Positions 5,312-5,578 of a stretch of DNA of 5,578 nucleotides are shown here, in pieces. Under the pieces are notes generated by a model, which was given only the letters and a program-made list of their open reading frames with translations, had not been told where the DNA came from and searched no databases. The stretch's first letter is position 1. Every line of letters starts with the position of its first letter. The position numbers were made by a program, and so were the translations under genes. This DNA comes from Sphingomonas sanxanigenens (lineage in GTDB: Bacteria; Pseudomonadota; Alphaproteobacteria; Sphingomonadales; Sphingomonadaceae): the NCBI GenBank assembly GCA_003240855.1, contig QFNN01000148.1:1-5578 (forward strand), read 5' to 3'.

Positions 5312-5578
5312 ATGGACGCTTTCATGTCAACGGTCGGCAAGCTGTTGCTCGCCATGCCGGGAATCGGCGATCCGCGTTTCGAGCGCGCGGTGATGATGAT
5401 GTGCGCGCACGACGAAGGCGGGGCGCTGGGCATCGGCATCGGCAGGCTCGCCGCGCGAGTCAGCTTTCACGATCTGCTCGAACAGTTCGAGATTCCGGTC
5501 GGCGTCGCGCCCGATCGGCCGGTGCTGATCGGCGGCCCGGCCGATCCGCAGCGCGCTTTCGTCCTCCACGACGATGGC
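5312..5578 (+). CDS. YqgE/AlgH family protein (DUF179), 5' portion, runs off the window
   Basis: The first 89 codons of a gene with no stop before the edge. The protein starts MDAFMSTVGKLLLAMPGIGD and continues PRFERAVMMMCAHDEGGALG, the family hallmark: a conserved L-L-A-M-P-G segment, then D-P-x-F-x-x-x-V and C-x-H-x-x-x-G. The segment DRPVLIGGPADPQRAFVLHDDG matches the conserved 'GGPV'-type loop and following strand. Family members are about 180-200 residues, so roughly half is visible. Their biochemical role is not settled; the AlgH name comes from Pseudomonas alginate regulation. In-frame ATGs at 5300, 5312 and 5324 all have weak Shine-Dalgarno sequences; 5312 is preferred by the typical N-terminal length, but 5300 or 5324 cannot be excluded. 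The usual Asn in the GIVxN strand is Gly here (GIGIGR). Confidence 0.88.
   Translation, partial: MDAFMSTVGKLLLAMPGIGDPRFERAVMMMCAHDEGGALGIGIGRLAARVSFHDLLEQFEIPVGVAPDRPVLIGGPADPQRAFVLHDDG

Noticed and set aside
5203..5569. Minus-strand frames (78 and 80 codons) opposite the YqgE-like gene
   Set aside because: The plus strand encodes unmistakable YqgE/AlgH motifs; the minus frames are compositional shadows.

Overview
This is a GC-rich stretch of bacterial chromosome that most likely comes from an alphaproteobacterium of the Sphingomonadales (Sphingomonas/Sphingopyxis-like). The evidence is the strong codon bias, two kinds of short palindromic intergenic repeat that I recognise as common in such genomes, and a candidate promoter of the alphaproteobacterial EcfG (general stress sigma factor) type. 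The genus assignment is inference. Coding density is high, and I see no tRNA, rRNA, insertion sequence, phage gene or CRISPR array.

Layout, left to right. (1) Positions 1-624, plus strand: the 3' part of an alpha/beta-hydrolase gene whose start lies outside the window. (2) Positions 685-2523, plus strand: an exported M2-family zinc metallopeptidase, a bacterial homologue of angiotensin-converting enzyme (ACE), separated from the hydrolase by a 60-bp gap holding an 11-bp inverted repeat. (3) Positions 2524-2755: a gene-free convergent junction with two different REP-like inverted repeats. (4) Positions 2756-4210, minus strand: AMP nucleosidase (amn), complete and with its catalytic residues. 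(5) Positions 4251-4562, minus strand: a small one-pass membrane protein with an EcfG-like promoter; it lies 40 bp upstream of amn and may be co-transcribed with it. (6) Positions 4724-5206, minus strand: a type II (plant/Prx5-like) peroxiredoxin. (7) Positions 5312-5578, plus strand: the 5' part of a YqgE/AlgH-family gene, divergent from the peroxiredoxin and running off the right edge.

The genes are mostly housekeeping or stress-related: peroxide removal, adenylate balance, a stress-type membrane protein and periplasmic peptide turnover. I do not see a novel defence or biosynthetic system. The most interesting detail is regulatory. A perfect 15-bp inverted repeat contains the amn start codon in one arm and a four-codon open frame beginning in the other, which suggests start-codon sequestration or an operator. 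The second most interesting is the candidate stress promoter ahead of the small membrane protein, which could also bring amn under general stress control.
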